Source: an uncultured Porphyromonadaceae bacterium
GTDB lineage: Bacteria > Bacteroidota > Bacteroidia > Bacteroidales > Muribaculaceae
Direction: 5' to 3'
Assembly (NCBI GenBank): GCA_900550025.1
Contig: URQP01000064.1
Span: 1 to 16,198 of the forward strand
Length of the DNA: 16,198 nucleotides
Below the pieces are notes generated by a model. That model worked only from the letters and a program-made list of their open reading frames with translations. It had not been told where the DNA came from and made no database searches. Numbering within the stretch: the first letter of the stretch is position 1; each line of letters starts with the position of its first letter. A program made the position numbers and the translations under genes. Positions 6,718-16,198 of the stretch are shown in pieces.

Positions 6718-7506
6718 TCAAACAAATAATTCAGGCTCCCGCCTTACGGAAAAATTCTGATGCAGATATGCCGTGAAAGGGGTGTCGAACTTCCTCGCCC
6801 CTATCGGACAGACTTTCACACAAGCGCAACACTTTATACAATTAGCAGCATCGGTTACTATCGCGCCATTATCCGCCTGAGAAATGGCCCCAGTCGGACA
6901 TACACCGACGCATTCGCCGCAACCCGCGCAATCGCCAGTCGATACCGGTGCGACCGGTTCGGAATGCTTGACCTCCCTATACGGGCGGTTGCCTTTTATA
7001 TGCAAATCGCCGGAAACAGCACCCGACATCCATTTTTCCAAACAAATCTTTCCCAACCGTTTGGCCTCATCAACATCCAAGGCGTCAGGTCTTCCTGCAG
7101 CCACTGGCATATCCGGACGGCTGTAGCTATGCTCCCCGACAAAAGCCCCCGCAGCCACCGGCTCCAGTCCCATATCCACAGCAATATCATATAGCTCGAC
7201 AAGCGCATCGTCGTAATCCCGGTTTCCATACACCACAGCTACCACCGCCTTATTCTTGCCCTCAATCTTCAGACGGCGTAACCGCTCCACCGCTACCGGA
7301 GCTACACGCCCGGCATAAACAGGCGCACACAATATTACAAAATCGCCGTCAGCTATCTTAATATCACTGCCCGACCTGTCAAGCGTCAAATCAAACACCT
7401 TCCTCCGAGGCACACCAATGCCGGAAGCTATCGCTTTCGCAATCTTTTCCGACGAATGCGTCGGTGAGAAATAAACAATATCAACAGTCTGCATTTGTCT
7501 ATCCAT
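6718..7506 (-). CDS. EFR1-type flavodoxin-ferredoxin fusion protein
   Basis: About 262 residues. The N-terminal part is a flavodoxin-like domain starting VDIVYFSPTHSSEKIAKAIA, in which the SPTHSS loop takes the place of the FMN phosphate loop, with FVILCAPVYAGRVAP as the second flavin loop. The C-terminal third is a two-cluster ferredoxin: CAGCGECVGVCP and CIKCCACVKVCP, each CxxCxxCxxxCP for one [4Fe-4S]. Such proteins are cytosolic electron carriers; the redox partner is unknown. Start choice is uncertain: ATG codons at 7512, 7506 and 7494 are all possible and none has a strong ribosome binding site. The longer frame starting with TTG at 7563 would read through a promoter box and is unlikely. 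It lies 53 bases after the ArgB stop and 20 bases before the TSCPD gene. Confidence 0.9.
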   Translation of the reverse strand: MDRQMQTVDIVYFSPTHSSEKIAKAIASGIGVPRRKVFDLTLDRSGSDIKIADGDFVILCAPVYAGRVAPVAVERLRRLKIEGKNKAVVAVVYGNRDYDDALVELYDIAVDMGLEPVAAGAFVGEHSYSRPDMPVAAGRPDALDVDEAKRLGKICLEKWMSGAVSGDLHIKGNRPYREVKHSEPVAPVSTGDCAGCGECVGVCPTGAISQADNGAIVTDAANCIKCCACVKVCPIGARKFDTPFTAYLHQNFSVRREPELFV

Positions 7507-7524
7507 AATCATAATTGCCAAGCA

Positions 7525-7532
7525 CAAATCTA
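7525..7532 (-). promoter_or_regulatory. Possible internal promoter before the EFR1 gene
   Basis: TAGATTTG on the minus strand matches TAnnTTTG and lies in the gap after argB. No TTG is found at the right distance upstream, so the signal is weak. If used, it would express the EFR1 and TSCPD genes apart from the rest of the run. Confidence 0.35.
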
Positions 7533-7559
7533 ACAATAATATTCTTTTAACTAATACGC

Positions 7560-8339
7560 TCAACCGGCAATCTTTGTCCCGGCATCAGCGTCGGCTATCA
7601 AATCAGCCCGGGTTATGACCACACGGCTCACCCCAGCGGATATGCAGGCAAAAGCGTTGTCAAGCTTAGGTATCATCCCGCCGGAAACCACGCCGGAGTC
7701 TTTCAACTCTTTATATTTACACGAATTGATTTCCTTAATCACACTGTTATCGTCGTTCCCGTCAGAAAGCACCCCGGCCTTTTCAAAGCAATATACCAAT
7801 TCCACTTCATAACGTTGTGCCAAAGCCTTGGCTGTCTCTCCGGCCATCGTGTCGGCATTCGTATTCAGCAAATGCCCCTCTCCGTCGTGGGTTATAGGGG
7901 CTATCACAGGACAACATCCATTCTCTATCAGCATAGAAACAGCATCGGCATTGACCCGACGGACATCCCCAACCCAACCATAATCGACTTTCCCAGCAGG
8001 ACGGCGCACGCTAAGCACCACATCCATATCCGCCCCGGTCAGCCCCACGGCATTTACGCCTAAAGCCTGCAACCCAGCGACTATACGCTTGTTTACCAGA
8101 CCACCGTAGACCATCACGACGACCTCAAGCATAGCGTCGTCCGTAATACGCCTCCCGTCGACCATTTTAGTTTCTATTCCTAGCCTCGCTGCCAAGGCAG
8201 TTGCCGAACGTCCCCCGCCATGGACAAGCAACTTTTTACCATCCATAGTGGAAAAATCAGCAAGCAAACGCTTCAAAGCCGACTTGTCCTCCACAATTTT
8301 ACCGCCGACCTTTATTATCGTCAATTTCTCTTTTTTCAT
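7560..8339 (-). CDS. argB: Acetylglutamate kinase (possibly acting on N-succinylglutamate)
   Basis: A 259-residue amino acid kinase. The nucleotide/substrate signatures are present: IKVGGKIVED (9-18), LVHGGGRSATALAARLG, DGRRITDDAMLEVV, the NTNADTMAGETAKAL segment and the C-terminal SGGMIPKLDNAFACISAGVSRVVI. The enzyme phosphorylates N-acetyl-L-glutamate, the second step of arginine synthesis, in the cytosol. Some Bacteroidetes make arginine through N-succinyl intermediates, so the natural substrate may be N-succinylglutamate; this cannot be told from the sequence alone. The start overlaps the stop of the upstream secreted-protein gene by 4 bp (8339-8336), so translation is probably coupled. 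No other arginine gene is present in the window. Confidence 0.94.
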   Translation of the reverse strand: MKKEKLTIIKVGGKIVEDKSALKRLLADFSTMDGKKLLVHGGGRSATALAARLGIETKMVDGRRITDDAMLEVVVMVYGGLVNKRIVAGLQALGVNAVGLTGADMDVVLSVRRPAGKVDYGWVGDVRRVNADAVSMLIENGCCPVIAPITHDGEGHLLNTNADTMAGETAKALAQRYEVELVYCFEKAGVLSDGNDDNSVIKEINSCKYKELKDSGVVSGGMIPKLDNAFACISAGVSRVVITRADLIADADAGTKIAG

Positions 8340-9490
8340 CGTTTTATAAATTTCAATGTATCAACCGCGCCATCCGACTCCGCCACAACAATGTATATAC
8401 CCTGCTGCAAGCCGTCCAATGCCACATAATCCGACTGCGGGACAATATGCCGTACGGCACTGCCACTTAAATCATATATCGCTACCGACGAATAACACTC
8501 ATTAAAATGCAACCCCAGCCCATCCGAATATAAACCTGCTTCCGCTTCCACATTCTGAACAGCTCCCTTATCTGTCAAGTAGGTAAGCACCGGGGCTACA
8601 GCCATCGACAGATGCCTGTCCTTATCTTCTCTCCAATAAGGAGAGCCCTGCCTCTCTACACGGCTATATACCGTAGACAAACCGTTTTCGCCTCTGCCGG
8701 GGGAACAAAGAATCACAACTTCATCGACCTCCCTTCCTCCCATCTCGCAAGGGATACCGTCCACTACAACAAAAAACTCACTGTCAACAACAACCGGCTT
8801 ATCAAATTCGAATACAGTAGGCGCGCCGCTGTCGTAAGGACGCAGTTCTGTCACAGGAAGCGACGCACTTGCAATCTTGTCCGAAGGCAGTCCGAATCTT
8901 TCGTCGGGCTGGTAGACCGACACTTCTATCACTGCTTCCTCCGTAATAAAATTTGTCCGGGCAAAATACACGTCAACGCCACTAATCTCCGATTTCACCA
9001 CAGGAGCGACAAACTTTTCTGCAAAAGCGGTCATACGCTCCTCTCCTGAATTAGATCCTGCATAATAACCGTACCATTCGCTATCCTTCACCCCTGCAAG
9101 CGACTCCTGTTCTTCCGGGCGTATGTTCCACACGCTATGCGTGCCGCCTGCCTGCACGCCTTTCTCGAATACACAACGGTCATACTTTCCGTCGCTTCCG
9201 GCTTTCAACATCAAAAAGTAATTTCCAGCCTCTGGATAAGTCACCTCTGGATTCTGGACATCGGACGTGGCCGGCTCCGCCCCCTCGAAAGTCCATTCCC
9301 ATTCCGTGGGATAGCCCTCCGTCTTGTCATAGAAACGCACAGGTACACCCACCGGCACATAACAATCCGCTTCCGGCGTATAATAACAACCTTGCGGTAT
9401 TCCGATAGCGGCATCAACCGCTTGCGCATCTACATACAAAAAATGTCCAGCCGCCAAAATCACTGTATATATTATCTTTCTATACATCAT
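8336..9490 (-). CDS. Secreted PKD-domain protein with T9SS sorting tail
   Basis: A 384-residue protein. Signal peptide MMYRKIIYTVILAAGHFLYVD is followed by AQA cleavage. Residues about 45-105 form a PKD domain (VPVRFYDKTEGYPTEWEWTFEG, then a YPEAGNYFLMLKA strand pair). The middle (about 120-300) looks like a beta-sandwich carbohydrate- or protein-binding region with no family I recognise. The last 75 residues resemble a type A T9SS C-terminal sorting domain: SSVAIYDLSGSAVRHI, LDGLQQGIYIVVAES and the ending LKFIKR. T9SS substrates are moved across the outer membrane and attached to the surface or released. No catalytic motif is seen. It begins 5 bases after a tiny membrane ORF and overlaps argB by 4 bp. 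A second ATG at 9487 is equally possible. Confidence 0.85.
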   Translation of the reverse strand: MMYRKIIYTVILAAGHFLYVDAQAVDAAIGIPQGCYYTPEADCYVPVGVPVRFYDKTEGYPTEWEWTFEGAEPATSDVQNPEVTYPEAGNYFLMLKAGSDGKYDRCVFEKGVQAGGTHSVWNIRPEEQESLAGVKDSEWYGYYAGSNSGEERMTAFAEKFVAPVVKSEISGVDVYFARTNFITEEAVIEVSVYQPDERFGLPSDKIASASLPVTELRPYDSGAPTVFEFDKPVVVDSEFFVVVDGIPCEMGGREVDEVVILCSPGRGENGLSTVYSRVERQGSPYWREDKDRHLSMAVAPVLTYLTDKGAVQNVEAEAGLYSDGLGLHFNECYSSVAIYDLSGSAVRHIVPQSDYVALDGLQQGIYIVVAESDGAVDTLKFIKR

Positions 9491-9495
9491 ACGAG

Positions 9496-9588
9496 TTAAA
9501 ATATCGCATCCAATATAAACGGAAACACAAACAAGATGAAAAGCATCAGCAATACGCTATACACCAATCTTTTTATATCAACTTTCAT
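9496..9588 (-). CDS. Small single-span membrane peptide (30 residues)
   Basis: This gene is shorter than usual annotation limits. It starts at ATG 9588, 11 bases after the radC stop, and ends with TAA at 9496, 5 bases before the next start. The peptide begins MKVDIKRLVYSVLLMLFI and ends with FPFILDAIF. It has Lys/Arg near the N-terminus and one hydrophobic stretch of about 20 residues, so it would insert with the N-terminus in the cytosol. It exactly fills the gap between two genes of the run, which supports it. There is no strong ribosome binding site. No family is recognised; a chance ORF remains possible. Confidence 0.5.
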   Translation of the reverse strand: MKVDIKRLVYSVLLMLFILFVFPFILDAIF

Positions 9589-9599
9589 AAGCTACCATT

Positions 9600-10304
9600 T
9601 TACAACCGTCCTTCATTGGCATAACTGTAGAATCCTTTCTGCCCCACTATTATATGGTCGACGACAGATATATCCACAAGCTCTCCCGCCTTTTTAACCC
9701 TCATGGTCAGCTCATCGTCCTGACGGCTCGGCAACAGATTCCCGGACGGATGATTATGAGCCAATATCAGTGCCGTCGCAAGATTCTCGATACCCTCCTT
9801 AAGTATCATTTTCACATCTACGACAGTAGCCGTGACTCCGCCGGAGCTTATGCGCTTCTTCCCGATTATGCGTTTGGCATTGTCCAGAAAAAGCACCCAA
9901 AATTCCTCGTGCGTCAGTCCGTCCATCCTGTCGCGGATGGCACGGTAGGCCGTTTCCGGATCACGCACCACAGGGGCGGTGTCCGGTTCTTCGTCACGGT
10001 AACGCTTCCCAAGCTCTATGGCGGCAAGCAACGTTATGGCTTTGGCCTCCCCGACACCCTTGAACGACTTCATCAGCCCGCGCACAGTCCGCTTAGCGAT
10101 GTTAGAAAGACGGTTGTCAGAAGTTTTCAATATACGCTGAGCCAAATCCACTACGGATTCTCCCCTTGAGCCACTGCCAAGCAATATCGCAATAAGTTCC
10201 GCGGTAGTAAGAGACTGCATGCCGTTTGCCAACGCCTTCTCCCTCGGACGGTCCTCCTTCATCAAATCCGCGATACGGCGCGTATACTCACCTTGTCGTT
10301 CCAT
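9600..10304 (-). CDS. radC: RadC family JAB-domain protein
   Basis: About 234 residues from the ATG at 10304. The N-terminal UPF0758 part reads DRPREKALANGMQSLTTAEL and continues through AILLGSGSRG, followed by a helix-hairpin-helix-like segment (SFKGVGEAKAITLLAAIELG). The C-terminal JAB/MPN+ domain has the complete metal motif HNHPSG (H183, H185) with PSRQDD (S193, D196). RadC was once linked to DNA repair; that role is doubtful, and the enzyme activity and substrate are not known, though the JAMM residues suggest a metal-dependent hydrolase. The glycosyltransferase stop is 4 bases upstream. An alternative GTG start at 10319 would overlap that gene by 11 bp and has a GAGGAGG about 12 bases upstream, so it is also credible. 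Confidence 0.92.
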   Translation of the reverse strand: MERQGEYTRRIADLMKEDRPREKALANGMQSLTTAELIAILLGSGSRGESVVDLAQRILKTSDNRLSNIAKRTVRGLMKSFKGVGEAKAITLLAAIELGKRYRDEEPDTAPVVRDPETAYRAIRDRMDGLTHEEFWVLFLDNAKRIIGKKRISSGGVTATVVDVKMILKEGIENLATALILAHNHPSGNLLPSRQDDELTMRVKKAGELVDISVVDHIIVGQKGFYSYANEGRL

Positions 10305-10308
10305 AATG

Positions 10309-11307
10309 CTATTTTCCACGGCGTATCTCTACCTCCTCTTTTTCGTTACGCCCATGACGGAGCAATATTTTCCAAAAATAAGCTTTCAGGAAACCTATGC
10401 CGTATCCTCCAAGCTGGACAACACTTGTCACTACAGCAAGCAGCGATATTTTCAAATTCTTTGTAGCAGCAAGCGCACATATAAGCACTGCCAATAAATA
10501 AACAGCCAACGGACTGATAAACCACCACGAAAGCAGCAACGACAGCACAACCATAGCGGCCACACCTACGACAAAGACAGCGGGCAACAAATGCACCAGC
10601 TTCAAAGAATCGGGATAAAGTATATATAAAGTCACGCGCGACATCCCGAAAACATATATCTGGCGGCAAAATGACCTCAAGTTGTTACGCCTCTTATGAT
10701 AGACATAAGCCTCCCTTATCAGGGATATTGAGAATCCAGCCTGACGTATGCGGGTGCTCATATCAATGTCCTCGGAAAACATTTCGCGGAATCCGCCTAC
10801 CTTCTCCCATACTTTTCGGGAGAACCCCATATTAAAAGTACGCGGCACAAACTTCTCCAACTGCACCTTACCGCCACGTATGCCGCCGGTTGTAAGGAAA
10901 GAAGTCATGGAATAATTGATTGCCTTTTGGATTACCGTGAATGATTCATGTGCGGCATCCGGCCCGCCGAAACAGTCGGTATAACTTTTCTGCAAAGAAT
11001 CATATAACTTAGATATGTAATCCGGCGGAATCACACAATCGGAATCAAAAAACAGGAAATACTCCCCCGAAGCGCGCTCCATGCCATAATTGCGGGCAAT
11101 ACTCCGCCCTTCGTTTCCCTTGTAATAGTATTTCACATCGACCTTCCCTTCATATTTGGCGGCGACATCGTCACAACGCTCCGTGGAGCCGTCCTCGACA
11201 AGCACTACTTCAAAATCTTTCGATGACTGTACTGACAAGCTGCCAAGCAAGTCGTCGACTTCTTCTATCCTGTTATAAACAGGCACTATTATTGAAAAAT
11301 ACGGCAT
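10309..11307 (-). CDS. Membrane-anchored family 2 glycosyltransferase
   Basis: A 332-residue protein with a GT-A fold. It opens FSIIVPVYNRIEEVDDLLGSL, then VVLVEDGSTE, NEGRSIARNYGMERA and the metal/nucleotide-sugar motif FFDSDCVIPPD. The acceptor-side signature EDIDMSTRIRQAGF follows near residue 180. The last 95 residues hold three or four hydrophobic segments (about 237-315) that anchor it in the inner membrane, then a basic cytosolic tail. GT2 enzymes transfer a sugar from UDP- or GDP-sugar to lipid or polysaccharide acceptors; the substrate is not predictable. It is the first gene of the run and has the best promoter in it. No polysaccharide or O-antigen genes are next to it. Confidence 0.9.
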   Translation of the reverse strand: MPYFSIIVPVYNRIEEVDDLLGSLSVQSSKDFEVVLVEDGSTERCDDVAAKYEGKVDVKYYYKGNEGRSIARNYGMERASGEYFLFFDSDCVIPPDYISKLYDSLQKSYTDCFGGPDAAHESFTVIQKAINYSMTSFLTTGGIRGGKVQLEKFVPRTFNMGFSRKVWEKVGGFREMFSEDIDMSTRIRQAGFSISLIREAYVYHKRRNNLRSFCRQIYVFGMSRVTLYILYPDSLKLVHLLPAVFVVGVAAMVVLSLLLSWWFISPLAVYLLAVLICALAATKNLKISLLAVVTSVVQLGGYGIGFLKAYFWKILLRHGRNEKEEVEIRRGK

Positions 11308-11332
11308 ACTTCATCTTATATTCAGACAAATA

Positions 11333-11340
11333 CAAAGATA
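11333..11340 (-). promoter_or_regulatory. Promoter of the glycosyltransferase-radC-argB run
   Basis: TATCTTTG on the minus strand is a perfect -7 box 25 bases before the ATG. The nearest TTG elements lie 15 and 22 bp upstream, slightly off the usual 19-21. Confidence 0.6.
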
Positions 11341-11387
11341 AAAATAAAAATCCATCAACCGCCAACCACCAACTTCTTTTTTCGCTT

Positions 11388-11428
11388 AAAAAATCCGCTT
11401 GCTTGCAAACAATATTGCAAACAAGCGG
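11388..11428 (-). terminator. Intrinsic terminator after the GH97 gene
   Basis: In minus-strand RNA a 13-bp stem pairs CCGCUUGUUUGCA (11428-11416) with UGCAAGCAAGCGG (11407-11395). There is one G-U pair and an 8-nt loop, followed by AUUUUUU (11394-11388). It ends the GH97 transcript before the next promoter. Confidence 0.9.
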
Positions 11429-11469
11429 AACAAAATATCACCTGTACCGGCGGCATCAATGGTGCGCCG

Positions 11470-13683
<2,214 letters not shown>

Positions 13684-13799
13684 TCATAAACTTTCCCGAA
13701 ATCACACATTATATTCAAATAGTAGCGCAATAATTACGATAATAGTCTATTCATAAAGCATTTAGCAATCAAAGGCACATAAAAAATAGTAGCCGTTTA

Positions 13800-15434
13800 T
13801 TAATCCGTTTTTCCGATATTTTGGACCTGTTGTTCAAAATTCTCACGGTCGGCTATGGCCGCATTACGCATTTTCACCCTATAATTATAAATAGTAGAGA
13901 CCGAACGGCGTAAAAACTCCGCAATACGATTAGAGTCGGTTATCCCCAAACGGATAAGTGCGAACACACGCAATTCCGTGTTCAACGGCTTACCCGGCTT
14001 TATGTCGAAACGGCAGTCTTCCCTAATCAAAGCATTGAATTTGTCGACAAAATCAGGATACAGATGTAGAAACGATTTATCGAAATTATAGTAGAAATCC
14101 ACAAGCTCGGATGAAACAGTTTCCGAAGACTTCAACGCTTCCACCACATCTTTTGAGCCTTTAGTACGGGCTATGTTCAGCAAGTTGTTACGATATTTGT
14201 CAATACGGTCAATATAAGAAGAACACATATTTATATATTGCCCTATATACATTTCTTTAATACGATCGTCCTCCAATAGCCTCTTATTTATGTCGTTAAG
14301 CCGACTGTTGCTTTCATTAAGCCGTAAATTAGCCTTTTGTGCAACGACTTTTAAAAGCACAGCCTTTTTCTTGGACTTATAAACAAAAAATATAGCAACA
14401 AGAAGGAACAATGACACGACAGCAAGAGAGATAAGCAAATATTTCAACTTGCCGCTGTCACTCTCTTTTTTTGCATTGTATGCGGATGTTATTACCGGAA
14501 GCAATTCTTCAAGAGACTGCATCTGGACACGTGCCTTGGTTTTGAACAAATCGTCGACAGAACGCGAAAGATACCGGTATGCACGCTCTATATCACCACG
14601 TTCGTACAGCATTGCAGACAATTCATAAAGAGACTTATGCTCCCGCACCGGTGTCGAAAGGTCGTATTCCGCACTTTTAATCATTGCAAACAATGCACTC
14701 TCCTTATCCCCTGTTTTTTCATAAGCCAACGACAACAGATATGACAATATCGCCTTGTTATGCACCGTCAATGAAGAATCATTCTCAAGCCTTCCCGAAA
14801 TTTTTTCAATATCTGTCCCTAAATCATCCCCTGATTTTAATGCCATGGACACTTCCTGATACAAACGATTGACATCGGTGCTGTCACACAAACTTATCAA
14901 TAGATTACGGCTTTCTTCCAACTTTTTCTCATAATAGCCTTGTTGTGGGTGCAAAGAATAAATCTCCGACATTGATTCATAAAGCGATACGGATGTTTCC
15001 GCATACTGGTAAAGACTCTTTCTTGGCAAAGCGGTAGTATCAATCATCGACAAACCGTCCAAAGCTTCAACGTAAAGACCTGAAATGGCATTCATCCTTA
15101 TAATATCCAAATGAGCATCAAATATCAAAGAAGTATCACGGCTTGCCAAAGCCAAATCTTCTTTCCTATAAGCATAATACATAGTGGAATCTATATTATA
15201 AAGCCTATATGCCTCGAACACGCTGTCCATAGCCATATATTTCCCCCTGACACCACCTGCACGGTCGATATTCAGCCTCAATTGCGCAATCTCGTCATTC
15301 TTTTTCTCTTCTATGACCGATTGCTCCGACATCTTTTGATCAAGCTCCGTCAATGCCCGGCTAATAACTGAATCATATCCGTCTGCACACGAAATCAACA
15401 ATGCCAAAAACGCATATATCACACACTTTTTCAT
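13800..15434 (-). CDS. DUF6377 membrane-bound regulator (SusR-like)
   Basis: A 544-residue membrane regulator. The N-terminus MKKCVIYAFLALLISC is a signal segment that could be read as a lipoprotein (Cys16) or as an uncleaved anchor. Residues about 30-320 are helical repeats of TPR type (SYLLSLAYEKTGDKESALFA is one). One transmembrane helix (about 333-352, LLISLAVVSLFLLVAIFFVY) is followed by a basic stop and a coiled coil (about 355-390). The C-terminal domain ends in a helix-turn-helix (RLGITDSNRIAEFLRRSV, then STIYNYRVKMRN, about 495-527) like that of LuxR-type regulators. This is the layout of the B. thetaiotaomicron starch regulator SusR as I know it: a periplasmic sensor joined across the inner membrane to a DNA-binding domain. 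The SusB-like gene next to it supports a maltose/starch signal, but the ligand is inferred. It has its own promoter. Confidence 0.85.
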   Translation of the reverse strand: MKKCVIYAFLALLISCADGYDSVISRALTELDQKMSEQSVIEEKKNDEIAQLRLNIDRAGGVRGKYMAMDSVFEAYRLYNIDSTMYYAYRKEDLALASRDTSLIFDAHLDIIRMNAISGLYVEALDGLSMIDTTALPRKSLYQYAETSVSLYESMSEIYSLHPQQGYYEKKLEESRNLLISLCDSTDVNRLYQEVSMALKSGDDLGTDIEKISGRLENDSSLTVHNKAILSYLLSLAYEKTGDKESALFAMIKSAEYDLSTPVREHKSLYELSAMLYERGDIERAYRYLSRSVDDLFKTKARVQMQSLEELLPVITSAYNAKKESDSGKLKYLLISLAVVSLFLLVAIFFVYKSKKKAVLLKVVAQKANLRLNESNSRLNDINKRLLEDDRIKEMYIGQYINMCSSYIDRIDKYRNNLLNIARTKGSKDVVEALKSSETVSSELVDFYYNFDKSFLHLYPDFVDKFNALIREDCRFDIKPGKPLNTELRVFALIRLGITDSNRIAEFLRRSVSTIYNYRVKMRNAAIADRENFEQQVQNIGKTD

Positions 15435-15483
15435 AAATTAACACCTATGTTGATTATGGATTATGATTTTTCTGATACTCCAA

Positions 15484-15513
15484 CAAAAATAATAATAAGG
15501 GCGTTCATATCAA
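15484..15513 (-). promoter_or_regulatory. Promoter of the DUF6377 regulator gene
   Basis: On the minus strand TTTTTG, with TTG at 15513-15511, is followed after 19 bp by TATTTTTG (15491-15484). Both elements fit the Bacteroidetes consensus. The leader to the ATG at 15434 is about 40 nt. Confidence 0.7.
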
Positions 15514-15525
15514 AAAGGAGGACAT

Positions 15526-15566
15526 AAAAAAGGAAGTGGAGGCGGACCTGCGTCTGTCTCCACTTC
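15526..15566 (-). terminator. Intrinsic terminator of the rRNA operon
   Basis: In minus-strand RNA GAAGUGGAG (15566-15558) pairs perfectly with CUCCACUUC (15541-15533). The 16-nt interior can form a small GAC/GUC stem, and CUUUUUU follows (to 15526). It lies about 10 bases after the 5S gene. Confidence 0.9.
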
Positions 15567-15575
15567 TCTTAGAAA

Positions 15576-15684
15576 GGGGGCGGCGACCTGCTCTCCCGGT
15601 TTCCCAGTACCATCGGCGCGGCGGGGCTTAACTGCCCTGTTCGGAATGGGGAGGGGTGGGACCCCCGCGCTATTGCCGCCTTTT
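15576..15684 (-). rRNA. rrf: 5S ribosomal RNA
   Basis: The minus strand carries the conserved 5S core CCCAUUCCGAACAGGGCAGUUAAG, the GCGCCGAUGGUACUGG arm and the closing GGCGGC (5') with GCCGCC (3') end stem. The length of about 109 nt fits Bacteroidetes 5S. The ends are placed from the stem and are good to a few bases. Confidence 0.93.
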
Positions 15685-15889
15685 CCTTTTATCCTTCCTT
15701 CTACCCTTTATCCTTTCCTTATTCCCTCTTCCTTTGTCTTTCTTCTTACTTTTTCTTCTTTTCTCTCCCCGCGCCTTCGCGCGGACGTATGAGGCATGGG
15801 GTATGCGGTGAAGCGACAGTTCCATGCCGGAAGCCGTGCGCCGCCTCCGCCCTTGCGGGGGTGCGGCATCTTAAAACAGCATGCCTTCC
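15685..15889 (-). other. 23S-5S spacer with purine-rich tract and hairpins
   Basis: A transcribed spacer of about 205 nt with no tRNA. The half next to 5S (about 15681-15768) is almost all purine in the RNA, mostly GGAAG and AAGAA runs. A CCGCGC-GAAG-GCGCGG hairpin (15784-15769) follows, then a 7-bp GGCATGG/CCATGCC stem (15793-15828) and a GC-rich GCCGC hairpin near 15840-15870. These are likely rRNA processing signals. Confidence 0.6.

Positions 15890-16198
<309 letters not shown>

Overview
The window looks like a Bacteroidales chromosome segment. The grounds are perfect Bacteroidetes-type promoter boxes (TAnnTTTG, several with TTG 19-20 bp upstream), a fimbrillin / FimB-Mfa2 / DUF3575 fimbrial locus, a type IX secretion (T9SS) sorting tail, a SusB-like GH97 enzyme beside a DUF6377 (SusR-type) regulator, and the 5S and 23S rRNA sequences. 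I cannot fix the genus. Everything except one small lipoprotein gene (5440-5871) is on the minus strand, so transcription runs from high to low coordinates. I see no tRNA, CRISPR array, insertion sequence or phage gene.

From right to left. The 3' end of a 23S rRNA, a purine-rich spacer, the 5S rRNA and a strong intrinsic terminator end an rRNA operon (16198 to 15526). Next comes a membrane-bound DUF6377 regulator with its own promoter (15434-13800), then a secreted SusB-like GH97 alpha-glucosidase (13623-11470) ended by a strong hairpin terminator. This pair looks like a regulator and target for alpha-glucan use, without SusC/SusD in view.

A tightly packed run follows from one good promoter at about 11340: family-2 glycosyltransferase, RadC, a 30-residue membrane peptide, a PKD/T9SS-sorted secreted protein, acetylglutamate kinase (ArgB), a flavodoxin-ferredoxin EFR1 protein and a TSCPD-domain protein. 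Genes overlap or are separated by only a few bases, apart from 45-55 bp before the EFR1 start, where an internal promoter box lies. The functions are unrelated, so co-transcription may reflect shared expression more than a pathway.

Next is a YafQ-type toxin with its antitoxin (6382-5877), with a textbook promoter and a 12-bp palindrome over the -33 element. A plus-strand lipoprotein that resembles an isolated SecD P1-head domain converges on it. The divergent region 5084-5439 carries promoters in both directions. The minus-strand one would give the fimbrial operon a leader of about 270 nt.

The fimbrial operon (DUF3575 protein, FimB/Mfa2-like lipoprotein, fimbrillin lipoprotein; 5083-2223) ends in an intrinsic terminator. 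Its second and third genes each carry a single-base frameshift that needs the same kind of -1 correction, while all other complete genes in the window read through cleanly. The left end holds an ABC-F ATPase (2072-99) followed 3 bases later by the start of a secreted protein cut by the window edge.
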